This document shows, piece after piece, positions 20,387 to 28,285 of a stretch of DNA of 42,084 nt. The stretch covers positions 1 through 42,084 of the forward strand of contig JACPUE010000027.1 in assembly GCA_016192425.1 (NCBI GenBank), in the 5' to 3' direction. The position numbers and the translations under genes are program-made. The stretch is from Burkholderiales bacterium. GTDB lineage: Bacteria > Pseudomonadota > Gammaproteobacteria > Burkholderiales > Burkholderiaceae_C. The notes beneath the pieces are model-generated. The model worked only from the letters and a program-made list of their open reading frames with translations, did not search any database and was not told the origin of the DNA. Position 1 is the first letter of the stretch, and every line of letters begins with the position of its first letter.

Positions 20387-21535
20387 TCAGCGGATGAAAC
20401 CCTGCTTGCCCTTGAACGCCACGAGCTCGACGAAGTTGCTTCCGCTGTTCTGACGGGGGCCGAACTGCAGCGGGAAGCCGCCCAGGTCCAGTGAGCCGAT
20501 GGTCTTCATGGTGTCCAGCAGGCGGTCTCTGTCGGGGCGGCCGGGCACCTTGCGCAGGATGGCGGTGAGCGCTTTGGCTGCGATGAAGCCCTCCAGCCCC
20601 GCAAAGGACACGGGCACCTTGCGGTCCTGTGCTGCGTCCACATACTCTGCCGCCACTGGGGCTTTGCGCGCGTCGTAGGGGAAGGGCACCACCTGCGAGA
20701 TACCCAGGCCTGCGCCTGTTTCCCCGAGCGATTCACGCAGTCCGTTGGCGTCCACCACGGAGATCGTGCGCAGCGCGGTTGCTTTGTGGGCCAACGATTG
20801 CTGGCGCCAGGCCGCGATGAATGCGCTGGCAGAGGCCTGGGTCAGCAGCAGCACCAGCCCTGAAGGCTGGGTGTTCTTGAGCGCATCGACTGCCGACGCC
20901 ACCTGCGTGCTGTTGCGCGGCACACCGGCCACACCCGCCAGCGCGAGCCCGCGGCGTGCAAGCGAGCGGCGCACGCCCTCCAGTCCTTCTGTCCCAAAGG
21001 CATCTTCCTGGTGCACTACGGCGATTCTGTCGATGCCCACCTGGGTCATCTGTGCGATGAGCGATTCCGCTTCTTCGTAGTAGCTGGCGCGGACGTGCCA
21101 GATGTTGGGAATGAAAGGGTTGCGCAGGGACTCTGCGCCGGTCAGCGGTGCAAACAGCATGCTGGACGACTTGGTGATGCTGGGCAGGGCCGCCTGGGTG
21201 GTGGCGGTGCCAAAGAAGCCAAACAAGGCCAGCACGCCTTCGGTGTGCAGGAGGTGCTCTGTGTTGGCGGCGCACCGTTCGGGCTGGTAGCCATCGTCAA
21301 GGCTGATCAGCCTGATCCGCCGCCCCTGCGCACCCCCTTGGGCATTGACTCTGTCGAAATACAGAGAAGCACCGGAAAGGAAGCGATGGCTGATGTCTGA
21401 GGACGGCCCCGACAGAGGCGCAGACAATCCCAGTTTGATGTCGTCCGCTTGGCCCCAAACCCAGGGCGCCTGGAGTGCAGCGAAGGTGGTTACGCTTTGG
21501 GAAAGCAGCTTACGTTTTGATGCTGAAAAGACCAT
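20387..21535 (-). CDS. Periplasmic substrate-binding protein (Leu/Ile/Val-type ABC family), orphan
   Basis: The 382-residue protein is of the type I periplasmic binding fold (Peripla_BP_6 group). A signal peptide (MVFSASKRKLLSQSVTTFAA, cleaved near WGQA) is followed by IKLGLSAPLSGPSSDIS and GASLYFDRVNAQGG, typical of LivJ-like receptors. The ATG at 21535 has GAGAGG 7 bases upstream. No permease or ATPase gene adjoins it, so it may serve a transporter elsewhere or act as a sensor. Its stop lies 60 bases from that of the convergent chemoreceptor; a ligand relay to that receptor is speculative. A strong Fur-like box overlaps its start region, so iron may regulate it, which is unusual for this family. 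Confidence 0.88.
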   Translation of the reverse strand: MVFSASKRKLLSQSVTTFAALQAPWVWGQADDIKLGLSAPLSGPSSDISHRFLSGASLYFDRVNAQGGAQGRRIRLISLDDGYQPERCAANTEHLLHTEGVLALFGFFGTATTQAALPSITKSSSMLFAPLTGAESLRNPFIPNIWHVRASYYEEAESLIAQMTQVGIDRIAVVHQEDAFGTEGLEGVRRSLARRGLALAGVAGVPRNSTQVASAVDALKNTQPSGLVLLLTQASASAFIAAWRQQSLAHKATALRTISVVDANGLRESLGETGAGLGISQVVPFPYDARKAPVAAEYVDAAQDRKVPVSFAGLEGFIAAKALTAILRKVPGRPDRDRLLDTMKTIGSLDLGGFPLQFGPRQNSGSNFVELVAFKGKQGFIR

Positions 21536-21548
21536 TGCATTACCTCTC

Positions 21549-21567
21549 AATGAGAATTGTTCCTATT
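21549..21567 (-). promoter_or_regulatory. Fur-like box before the substrate-binding protein gene
   Basis: The 19 bases AATGAGAATTGTTCCTATT differ at two positions from the common Fur-box form AATGAGAATTGTTCTCATT. They lie 14-32 bases upstream of the ATG. On the minus strand a TTGACA (21607-21612) about 40 bases farther upstream could be the -35. Binding by Fur is inference from the motif. Confidence 0.55.
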
Positions 21568-21671
21568 GAGTGTAGCGCCGGTCTGTTACGGTTTAGGGAA
21601 AACCCTTGTCAAAACGTGAAATTGCGCTTCCCGACAAAGGTTTCTTCGAGGATCTGGACATCGCCTGATCG

Positions 21672-21708
21672 CCAGGCCCGCAGGGCCACAGGGGGGTGTT
21701 TCACTTCA
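21672..21708. repeat. GC-rich hairpin repeat, copy 3 (partial, runs into the RidA-family stop)
   Basis: Only the right part of the element is present: the small hairpin GGCCC-GCA-GGGCC, then CACAGGGGGGTGTTTCAC. It shares a 22-base identical end with copy 1, including the stop and last lysine codon of the adjoining minus-strand gene. The main long stem is missing. Confidence 0.65.
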
Positions 21709-22159
21709 ACTCGGCAATCAGCTCGATCTCCACGCACGCCCCTAGCGGAATCTGCGCCACGCCAAAGGCGCTGCGTGCGTGCACACCGGCTTCGCCGAAG
21801 ACCTGGCCCAGCAGTTCGCTGGCGCCGTTGGTCACCAGGTGCTGCTCGGTGAAGTCACCGGTGGAGTTGACCAGGCTCATCACCTTGACGATGCGCTTGA
21901 CACGGTTCAGGTCGCCGCCGCAGGCCGCCTGCAGCGTGCCCATCAGGTCGATGGCCACGGAGCGCGCGGCCAGCTTGCCTTCTTCGGTGCCGATATCGCG
22001 GCCGAACTGTGCGGCCCAGGGCTTGCCGTCCTTGCGCGCGATGTGGCCGCTCAGAAACACCAGGTTGCCCGTCTGCACAAAGGGCACATAGGCTGCGGCG
22101 GGCACGCTCACGGGCGGCAGGGTGATGTTCAGGGCGGAAAGCTTGTCGTAAACGCTCAT
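21701..22159 (-). CDS. RidA family protein (YjgF/YER057c/UK114-like)
   Basis: The 152-residue protein belongs to the Rid superfamily, whose best-known members deaminate reactive enamine/imine intermediates from PLP enzymes. Family features are VQTGNLVFLSGHIAR near 28-42 and the C-terminal ARSAFGVAQIPLGACVEIELIA, which includes the arginine that binds the substrate carboxylate in active RidA. At 152 residues it is longer than the canonical ~128-residue RidA, with an insertion after the GKPW segment, so it likely belongs to a subgroup whose activity is less certain. The ATG at 22159 gives MSVYDKLSALNI. Its last codons lie in the GC-rich repeat. It is divergent from comEC. Confidence 0.88.
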   Translation of the reverse strand: MSVYDKLSALNITLPPVSVPAAAYVPFVQTGNLVFLSGHIARKDGKPWAAQFGRDIGTEEGKLAARSVAIDLMGTLQAACGGDLNRVKRIVKVMSLVNSTGDFTEQHLVTNGASELLGQVFGEAGVHARSAFGVAQIPLGACVEIELIAELK

Positions 22160-22292
22160 GGGGTACCTCGGGAGAATGGGAGTGAAGGGAAAGGGCCGCT
22201 CCACCAGGGGCGGGCTGCCGGGCATGGTACACAGGCCCGGCGCTTGCAACATACCCTGGGGCCGGGCTTTCATGCCGCATTAGCATCTGCGT

Positions 22293-24770
22293 ATGGAACG
22301 CACCGACGCCCCAGCGGGCATGCCGCCACTGTCCGAGGCTGCAGCCGCGCCGCATGCATGGCGCGGCACGGCGCTGTGCGCGGGAACGGTCATGGGTGCG
22401 CTGGCCCAGTTGCAGCAACCCCAGTTGTGGGCGCTGGCGGCCTATGGGAGCCTGGGCCTGTGCGGGCTGCTGTGGTGCCTGGCACCGTGGGGCGCGCGGC
22501 GTGCCTGGCTGCGGTCGTGGCCCTGGGCCTTGCTGGCGGCGGCCAGCCTGGCGTTTGCCGTCGCCGGCCTGCGTGCCGTGCAGCAGCAGGCGCAGCAGCT
22601 CGATGCCGGGCTGCAGGGCAAGGACTTGCGCATCATCGGCACCCTGGCCGCCATGCCCCAGCCCACTTCCGCCGGGGTGCGCCTGCGCGTGGCAGTGGAA
22701 GCCGCCACGCACAACGGCCAGCCTGTGCGCCTGCCTGAACAGGTGGATCTGGGCTGGTACCACGGCGTACTGCAGGAGTCGGCAAGCAGCGCACAGCCGC
22801 AGCGCCTGAGCGGCGACCTGCGCGCGGGCGAGCGCTGGGCGCTGACGGTGCGCCTCAAGCAGCCCCATGGCGCGCGCAACCCGCAGGGGTTTGACTACGA
22901 ACTGTGGCTGTGGGAGCAGGGCGTGGGCGCCACCGGCTACGTGCGCGCAGGCCCGCGCGACGAGGCCCCCCAGCGCCTGGCGCACACCTGGCGCCACCCG
23001 GTGGAGCGCGTGCGCCAGGCGGTGCGCAACGCCATCTTTGCCTACCTGGCCCCCGACCCCACCGATGCGCAGCAGCAGCGCCTGGCGGGCGTGGTGGCGG
23101 CCTTGGTCACCGGGGACCAGCGCGCCATCGAGCGCAGCGAGTGGAACCTGTTCCGCACCACCGGGGTGGCGCACCTGATGAGCATCTCGGGCCTGCACAT
23201 CACGCTGTTTGCCTGGCTGGCGGCTGCTGCCGTGGGGGCCGCCTGGCGGCGCTCGCAGCGCCTGTGCCTGGCGTGGCCAGCGCCCTCGGCGGCGCTGGTG
23301 GGCGGGGTGCTGCTGGCGGGGCTGTACGCCCTGTTCAGCGGCTGGGGGGTGCCTGCGCAGCGCACGGTGGCCATGCTGGCCACGGTAGTGCTGCTGCGCC
23401 TGTCGGGGCGGCGCTGGCCGTGGCCGCAGGTGTGGTTGCTGGCCTGCGCGGTGGTGGCGCTGGCCGATCCCTGGGCCTTGCTGCAGCCGGGTTTCTGGCT
23501 CAGTTTTGTGGCTGTGGCAGCGTTGTTTGCTAGCGATTTGATAGCTGGTAGCGCACGTCAGACGGGCGTTAGAGGCCATTTTTTTGCAATGCTGCGCCAG
23601 CAGGCCGTGGTCACGCTGGTGCTCACGCCGCTGGGCCTGCTGTTCTTTGGGCAGGTGTCGCTGGTAGGCACGGTGGCCAACCTGCTGGCCATACCGTGGG
23701 TCACGCTGGTGGTCACGCCGCTGGCGCTGGCCGGGGTGCTGTGGGCGCCGCTGTGGCAGGGTGCACTGTGGGCCGTGCAGGGACTGGTAGCGGTGCTGCA
23801 GGCGCTGGCGGCCTGGCCTGCGGCATCGCTGTGGTTGCCTGTGGCACCCTGGGGGGTGGGCGCGGCGGCGGTGCTGGGCGGCTTGTGGATGGTGCTGCGC
23901 CTGCCCTGGGCGCTGCGCCTGCTGGGGCTGCCTTTGCTGCTGCCGGTGCTGTTGTGGCAGCCTGCGCGCCCGCTGGTGGGGCAGTTCGACCTGCTGGCCG
24001 CCGACGTGGGCCAGGGCAATGCGGTGCTGCTGCGCACGGCCACGCACAGCCTGTTGTACGACACCGGTCCGCGCTACAGCCTGGAAAGCGATGCGGGCGA
24101 CCGCGTGCTGGTGCCGTTGCTGCGCGCACAGGGCGAGCGGCTGGACATGCTGATGCTCAGCCACCGCGACAGCGACCACACCGGTGGCGCGGCCGCCGTG
24201 CTGGCGCAGCAGCCCCAGGCGCAGCTGGTGGGATCCATTGCCGGTGATGCCGCGCTGCAAGCCCTGGGCGAAGCCAGCCCCTGCGTGGCAGGCCAGCAGT
24301 GGACCTGGGACGGCGTGCAGTTCGAGCTGCTGCACCCACCGTCCGCCAGCCCGCCCGCGGGCGCCAGGCCGGTGCGCAGCAATGCCCTCAGTTGCGTTCT
24401 GCGCGTGAGCAGTGTGGGCGGCGCCGTGGCGCTGCTGGCGGGGGACATCGAGGCCGCGCAGGAGCAGCAGCTGGTGGCCCAGGCGGCGCCGCTGCGGGCC
24501 GACGTGCTGCTGCTGCCGCACCATGGCAGCAAGACCTCGTCGAGCCCGGCCTTCCTCGACGCCGTGCAGCCGCGCACCGCGCTGGTGCAGGCCGCCTACC
24601 GCAGCCGCTTTGGGCACCCGGCCCCTGAAGTGCTGGCACGCCTGCAGGCACGCGGCATTGGCGTGGTGGAGTCGGCGCGCTGCGGCGCGGCACACTGGGC
24701 GTCGCACCAGCCCGCCGATGTGCGCTGCGAGCGCGAGGAGCGCCCGCGCTACTGGCAGCACCGCTGGTAG
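22293..24770 (+). CDS. comEC: DNA uptake channel protein ComEC/Rec2
   Basis: The inner-membrane protein passes single-stranded DNA into the cytoplasm during natural transformation. The 825-residue protein has the N-terminal DUF4131-type region with membrane helices (about 20-90) and a soluble OB-like stretch (110-225). The Competence domain follows (about 265-530, with LMSISGLHITLFAWL). The C-terminal metallo-beta-lactamase-like nuclease domain has VGQGNAVLL, SHRDSDHTGG near 623-632, and PHHGSKTSSS. All expected motifs are intact. Residues about 412-432 (ASDLIAGSARQTGVRGHFFA) are encoded by a dispersed stem-loop repeat inserted in frame in the membrane domain. The start ATG at 22293 lacks a clear Shine-Dalgarno. 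Confidence 0.95.
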   Translation: MERTDAPAGMPPLSEAAAAPHAWRGTALCAGTVMGALAQLQQPQLWALAAYGSLGLCGLLWCLAPWGARRAWLRSWPWALLAAASLAFAVAGLRAVQQQAQQLDAGLQGKDLRIIGTLAAMPQPTSAGVRLRVAVEAATHNGQPVRLPEQVDLGWYHGVLQESASSAQPQRLSGDLRAGERWALTVRLKQPHGARNPQGFDYELWLWEQGVGATGYVRAGPRDEAPQRLAHTWRHPVERVRQAVRNAIFAYLAPDPTDAQQQRLAGVVAALVTGDQRAIERSEWNLFRTTGVAHLMSISGLHITLFAWLAAAAVGAAWRRSQRLCLAWPAPSAALVGGVLLAGLYALFSGWGVPAQRTVAMLATVVLLRLSGRRWPWPQVWLLACAVVALADPWALLQPGFWLSFVAVAALFASDLIAGSARQTGVRGHFFAMLRQQAVVTLVLTPLGLLFFGQVSLVGTVANLLAIPWVTLVVTPLALAGVLWAPLWQGALWAVQGLVAVLQALAAWPAASLWLPVAPWGVGAAAVLGGLWMVLRLPWALRLLGLPLLLPVLLWQPARPLVGQFDLLAADVGQGNAVLLRTATHSLLYDTGPRYSLESDAGDRVLVPLLRAQGERLDMLMLSHRDSDHTGGAAAVLAQQPQAQLVGSIAGDAALQALGEASPCVAGQQWTWDGVQFELLHPPSASPPAGARPVRSNALSCVLRVSSVGGAVALLAGDIEAAQEQQLVAQAAPLRADVLLLPHHGSKTSSSPAFLDAVQPRTALVQAAYRSRFGHPAPEVLARLQARGIGVVESARCGAAHWASHQPADVRCEREERPRYWQHRW
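23526..23588 (+). repeat. Dispersed stem-loop element, copy C, inside comEC
   Basis: GCTAGCGATTTGATAGCTGG, a stem-loop around CACGTCAGACG, then TTAGAGGCCATTTTTTTGCA match the block order of copies A and B. The copy is about 63 bases, keeps the frame and has no stop, so comEC reads through it. Its AT-rich ends contrast with the GC-rich gene around it. Confidence 0.75.
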
Positions 24771-24813
24771 TAGCCTACGCCGCTTGCAGGGGGTGGCTTC
24801 AGCCAGGGCTCCC

Positions 24814-24913
24814 GCGCAAGGGCCGCCCCGCCGCGCCGGGAGCGTCCCCCTGCCCGCATTGCGTAGCAATGCGAGAGCGGGGGGAAGGCCCGCAGGGCCT
24901 CAGGGGGGTGTTC
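24814..24913. repeat. GC-rich multi-hairpin repeat, copy 2
   Basis: It lies between comEC and the ATP-grasp gene. The outer arms CCCCC/GGGGG enclose the inner stem CGCATTGC (24855-24862) and GCAATGCG (24866-24873) around GTA. The small hairpin GGCCC-GCA-GGGCC and CAGGGGGGTGTT follow. The inner stem differs in sequence from copy 1 but keeps full pairing, which argues that the RNA or cruciform structure is what is conserved. Confidence 0.75.
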
Positions 24914-24967
24914 TCCATCCACATGGCCCGCAACTTGCTATCCTGCAGGCAAGGAGGGGCCGGGCCC

Positions 24968-26434
24968 ATGTCCAAGTTCGACGAGATGTACGCCCTGCTG
25001 CCGTTTGACGGCAGCGATGTGCGCGAGCACTACAAGCGCTATGCGCACTGGCTGGCGCAGCAGCCTGCGCAGTCCATGCAGTCCCGCCGTGCCGAGGCGG
25101 AGATGATCTTCCGGCGCGTGGGCATCACCTTTGCCGTGTACGGCGACAAGGACGAGGAGGGCGTGGGCAGCGAGCGCCTGATCCCGTTCGACCTGGTGCC
25201 GCGCATCATCCCCGCGGCCGAATGGGCCTGGATGGAGCGCGGCCTGGTGCAGCGTGTGACGGCGCTCAACCGCTTCCTGCACGACGTGTACCACGGCCAG
25301 GATATCCTGCGCGCAGGCATCGTGCCCGCCGAGCTGGTGCTGCACAACACCCAGTACCGCCCGCAGATGCAGGGTGCCGCCGTGCCCCACGGCGTGTACG
25401 CGCACATTGCGGGCATCGACATCGTGCGCGCCGCCAACGCCCAGGGCGAAGGCCAGTACTACGTGCTGGAAGACAACCTGCGCGTGCCCAGCGGCGTGAG
25501 CTACATGCTGGAGAACCGCAAGATGATGATGCGGCTGTTCCCCGAGCTGTTCAGCCAGCACGCCATTGCGCCCGTGGCCCATTACCCCGACCTGCTGCTG
25601 GAAACCCTGCGCGCCATGGCACCGCCCGCTGCCGCTGCGGCGCCCACGGTGGTGGTGCTCACGCCGGGCATGTACAACAGCGCGTACTTCGAGCACGCCT
25701 TCCTCGCCCAGCAAATGGGCGTGGAGCTGGTCGAGGGCCAGGATCTGGTGGAGCAGGACGGCTTCATCTACATGCACACCACGCGCGGCCCGCAGCGCGT
25801 GGATGTGATCTACCGCCGCGTGGACGACGACTTCCTCGATCCGCAGGTCTTCCGCCCCGGCTCCACGCTGGGCTGCGCCGGGCTGCTGCGCGCCTACCGG
25901 GCGGGCAACGTGGCCTTGTGCAACGCCGTGGGCACGGGCGTGGCGGACGACAAATCGGTCTATCCCTACGTGCCCGAGATGATCCGCTTCTACCTGGGCG
26001 AAGAACCCATCCTGCACAACGTGCCCACCTGGATGTGCCGCAAGCCCGCAGACCTGCAATACGTGCTGGCCCACCTGGACGAACTCGTGGTCAAGGAAGT
26101 GCACGGCGCCGGGGGCTACGGCATGCTCATCGGCCCGGCTGCCACGCGTGCCGAGATCGAGGACTTCCGCCGCGCCCTGGTGGCCGACCCGGCGCGCTAC
26201 ATCGCGCAGCCCACGCTGAGCCTGTCGAGCTGCCCCACCTTCGTGGACAGCGGCCTGGCGCCGCGCCACATCGACCTGCGGCCCTTTGTGCTCTCGGGTA
26301 CCAAGGTGCAGATGGTGGCGGGCGGCCTTACGCGCGTGGCGCTCAAGGAAGGCTCGCTCGTCGTCAACTCCTCGCAGGGCGGGGGCACCAAGGACACCTG
26401 GGTGTTGCAGGAAGAAGGGAGCACGCCATGCTGA
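24968..26434 (+). CDS. Circularly permuted ATP-grasp family protein
   Basis: The 488-residue cytoplasmic protein is of the circularly permuted type 2 ATP-grasp family, linked to amide-bond ligation in uncharacterised peptide or peptide-tagging pathways. Recognisable segments are FDLVPRIIPAAEWAWMERGLVQR, the nucleotide-site region YYVLEDNLRVPSGVSYMLENR, and the C-terminal PFVLSGTKVQMVAGGLTRVALKEGSLVVNSSQGGGTKDTWV. The ATG at 24968 has AAGGAGG upstream at 24950-24956; in-frame starts farther upstream would run into the hairpin repeat. It overlaps the alpha-E gene by 7 bases, so translation is coupled. Many betaproteobacteria have a transglutaminase-like gene as a third partner; none is here. 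The substrate is unknown. Confidence 0.93.
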   Translation: MSKFDEMYALLPFDGSDVREHYKRYAHWLAQQPAQSMQSRRAEAEMIFRRVGITFAVYGDKDEEGVGSERLIPFDLVPRIIPAAEWAWMERGLVQRVTALNRFLHDVYHGQDILRAGIVPAELVLHNTQYRPQMQGAAVPHGVYAHIAGIDIVRAANAQGEGQYYVLEDNLRVPSGVSYMLENRKMMMRLFPELFSQHAIAPVAHYPDLLLETLRAMAPPAAAAAPTVVVLTPGMYNSAYFEHAFLAQQMGVELVEGQDLVEQDGFIYMHTTRGPQRVDVIYRRVDDDFLDPQVFRPGSTLGCAGLLRAYRAGNVALCNAVGTGVADDKSVYPYVPEMIRFYLGEEPILHNVPTWMCRKPADLQYVLAHLDELVVKEVHGAGGYGMLIGPAATRAEIEDFRRALVADPARYIAQPTLSLSSCPTFVDSGLAPRHIDLRPFVLSGTKVQMVAGGLTRVALKEGSLVVNSSQGGGTKDTWVLQEEGSTPC

Positions 26435-27387
26435 GCCGTACCGCTGACCATCTGTTCTGGATGTCTAGATATACCGAGCGTGCGGAGAACACAGCCCGGA
26501 TGTTGAACGTGGTCCATGAGACCGCGCTGCTGCCTCAGTCGGCCGAGCGCGCCCAGGAGGGCTGGCTGGGCATGCTCTCCATCAGCGAGCTGATCCCCGC
26601 CTACACCGTGCGCCATGGCGCCGTCACGCGCGATGGGGTGCTGCACTTCATGGTGCGCGACGGCAACAACCCATCGTCCATCCTGTCGTGCCTGCGCGCC
26701 GCGCGCGAGAACGCCCGTGCCGTGCGCGGCGCGCTCACCAGCGAGGTGTGGGAGACGCAGAACCAGACCTGGCTCGAAGTCAACCGCATGCTGGCCGAGG
26801 GCGCCTTCGAGCGCGATCCGGGCCAGTTCTTCGAATGGGTCAAGTACCGCTCGCACCTCTCGCGCGGCGTGACGCTGGGCACCATGCTGCAGGACGAGGC
26901 TTTCCACTTCCTGCGCCTGGGCACCTTTCTGGAGCGTGCCGACAACACCGCGCGCCTGCTGGACGTGAAGTTCCACGCCGTGGAGTCCGAATTCCACGGC
27001 CTGGCCCCCGCGCGCGAGCACGAGGCGGACTTCTACCACTGGAGCGCCGTGCTGCGCAGCGTCTCGGCGTTCGAGGTCTATCGCAAGGTGTACCGTGACG
27101 CCATCAGCCCCGAGCGTGTGGCCGAGCTGCTCATCCTGCGCCGCGACATGCCGCGCTCGCTGCACGCCAGCCTGCGCGAAGTGGTGGACAACCTCGCCCA
27201 GGTGTCCAACGGCCATTCGGCCGATACCGAACGCCGCGCCGGGCGCCTGCTGGCCGACCTGCAGTACGGCCGCATCGACGAAATCCTGGCCACGGGCCTG
27301 CACGCGTTCCTGACGCAGTTTCTGGACCGCGTCAACGACCTGGGCGCAGGCGTCAGCCGCGACTTCCTGGTGCCGGTGTGGCCGTGA
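26428..27387 (+). CDS. Alpha-E domain protein
   Basis: This 319-residue all-helical protein of the alpha-E (DUF403) family is the constant partner of the circularly permuted ATP-grasp protein. The start MLSRTADHLFWMSRYTERAEN and the repeated FLERADNTARLLDVKFH motif, rich in Glu-Arg pairs, are diagnostic; the repeat suggests an internal duplication of a Tyr/Phe-x-Glu-Arg-Ala-x-Asn helix. The ATG at 26428 overlaps the previous stop. Its 3' end overlaps the 3' end of the opposite-strand sigma factor by 35 bases. Function is unproven; a joint role with the ATP-grasp protein is inferred from gene coupling. Confidence 0.92.
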   Translation: MLSRTADHLFWMSRYTERAENTARMLNVVHETALLPQSAERAQEGWLGMLSISELIPAYTVRHGAVTRDGVLHFMVRDGNNPSSILSCLRAARENARAVRGALTSEVWETQNQTWLEVNRMLAEGAFERDPGQFFEWVKYRSHLSRGVTLGTMLQDEAFHFLRLGTFLERADNTARLLDVKFHAVESEFHGLAPAREHEADFYHWSAVLRSVSAFEVYRKVYRDAISPERVAELLILRRDMPRSLHASLREVVDNLAQVSNGHSADTERRAGRLLADLQYGRIDEILATGLHAFLTQFLDRVNDLGAGVSRDFLVPVWP

Positions 27388-28279
27388 TGGCGGCCAGCTT
27401 GCGCGGGTTGCGCTGGAAGTAAATGCCGCGCACCCGGCCCTGGGGGTCCCATTCCAGGGCGCAGGCCTGTTCCAGCGCGCCCTGGGCGTTCCACAGCAAG
27501 GCGCCCGGGGCGCCGTTCACCCAGGCGGGGTGCAGCGCCTGGGCGCCTGCATCGCGCTGCCAGGTGCGTGCAAACGCCACCAGGGCCTGCGCCACGCGCT
27601 CACGCCCGAGCAGCGGCGCCGGAATCGCGCAGACCACGCCGCCGCCGTCGCTGCACAGGCGCACGTCCTGTGCCAGCAGCTCCGCCAGGGCCTGCACCTC
27701 GCCGCTGGCCAGGGCCTGTGCAAAGGCTTCCAGCAGGGCCTGGATGCGGGTGTCCGCAGGCGGTGCGGCAACCACTTCCCGGCCGTAGCCCTGTGCCTGC
27801 AATTGCTTGCGTGCGCGGCTGGACAACTGGCGGCACGCGGCACTGCTGCGCCCCAAGGTCTGCGCCACCTCGTCGAAGGGTTGCTCGAACACATCGTGCA
27901 GCACAAAGGCAGTGCGCTCCAGCGGGCTGAGCTGCTGCAGCGCCCACATGAACCCCAGGCTCAGTTGCTGGTAGTGGCCCAGCACGGTCTCGGGGTTGGG
28001 TGCGCCGTAGCTGTGGTGCGCCTCGTCCACGATGGGCTCGGGCAGCCACAGGCCCACGTAGTGTTCGCGGCGCGCGCGGGCACTTTGCAGCAGGTCCAGG
28101 CACAGGTGGGTGGTCGCGCGGCATAGGTAGGCCAGCGGGTCCTGCACCTGGGCCTGGTCGGCGGCCTGCCAGCGCAGCCAGGCGTCCTGCACCACGTCTT
28201 CGGCCTCGCTGCGCGAACCGAGCATGCGGTAGGCCAGCGCGCGCAGGCGGGGGCGGTGGGTTTCAAAGTCGATGGACAT
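27353..28279 (-). CDS. ECF41-type RNA polymerase sigma factor (SigJ-like)
   Basis: The 308-residue extracytoplasmic-function sigma factor carries a C-terminal SnoaL-like extension. Region 2 (LRALAYRMLGSRSEAEDVVQDAWLR) and region 4 (LSPLERTAFVLHDVFEQPFDEVAQTLGRSSAACRQLSSRARK) are intact. The linker contains WLPEPI and the extension contains DGGG (CSDGGGVV) and NGAPGAL, hallmarks of group ECF41, where the extension modulates activity in place of a separate anti-sigma factor. The ATG at 28279 gives MSIDFETHRPRLRAL. It follows a membrane protein gene by 6 bases. ECF41 genes usually neighbour a carboxymuconolactone decarboxylase, oxidoreductase or epimerase gene; none is here. Its 3' end is antisense to the end of the alpha-E gene. 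Confidence 0.9.
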   Translation of the reverse strand: MSIDFETHRPRLRALAYRMLGSRSEAEDVVQDAWLRWQAADQAQVQDPLAYLCRATTHLCLDLLQSARARREHYVGLWLPEPIVDEAHHSYGAPNPETVLGHYQQLSLGFMWALQQLSPLERTAFVLHDVFEQPFDEVAQTLGRSSAACRQLSSRARKQLQAQGYGREVVAAPPADTRIQALLEAFAQALASGEVQALAELLAQDVRLCSDGGGVVCAIPAPLLGRERVAQALVAFARTWQRDAGAQALHPAWVNGAPGALLWNAQGALEQACALEWDPQGRVRGIYFQRNPRKLAAITATPAPGSRG

Positions 28280-28285
28280 GGCGGA

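Noticed and set aside
22160-22292. Possible extension of the RidA-family protein upstream of 22159
   Set aside because: The extra residues are Pro-rich and unlike the family, and MSVYDKLSALNI is a fitting start.
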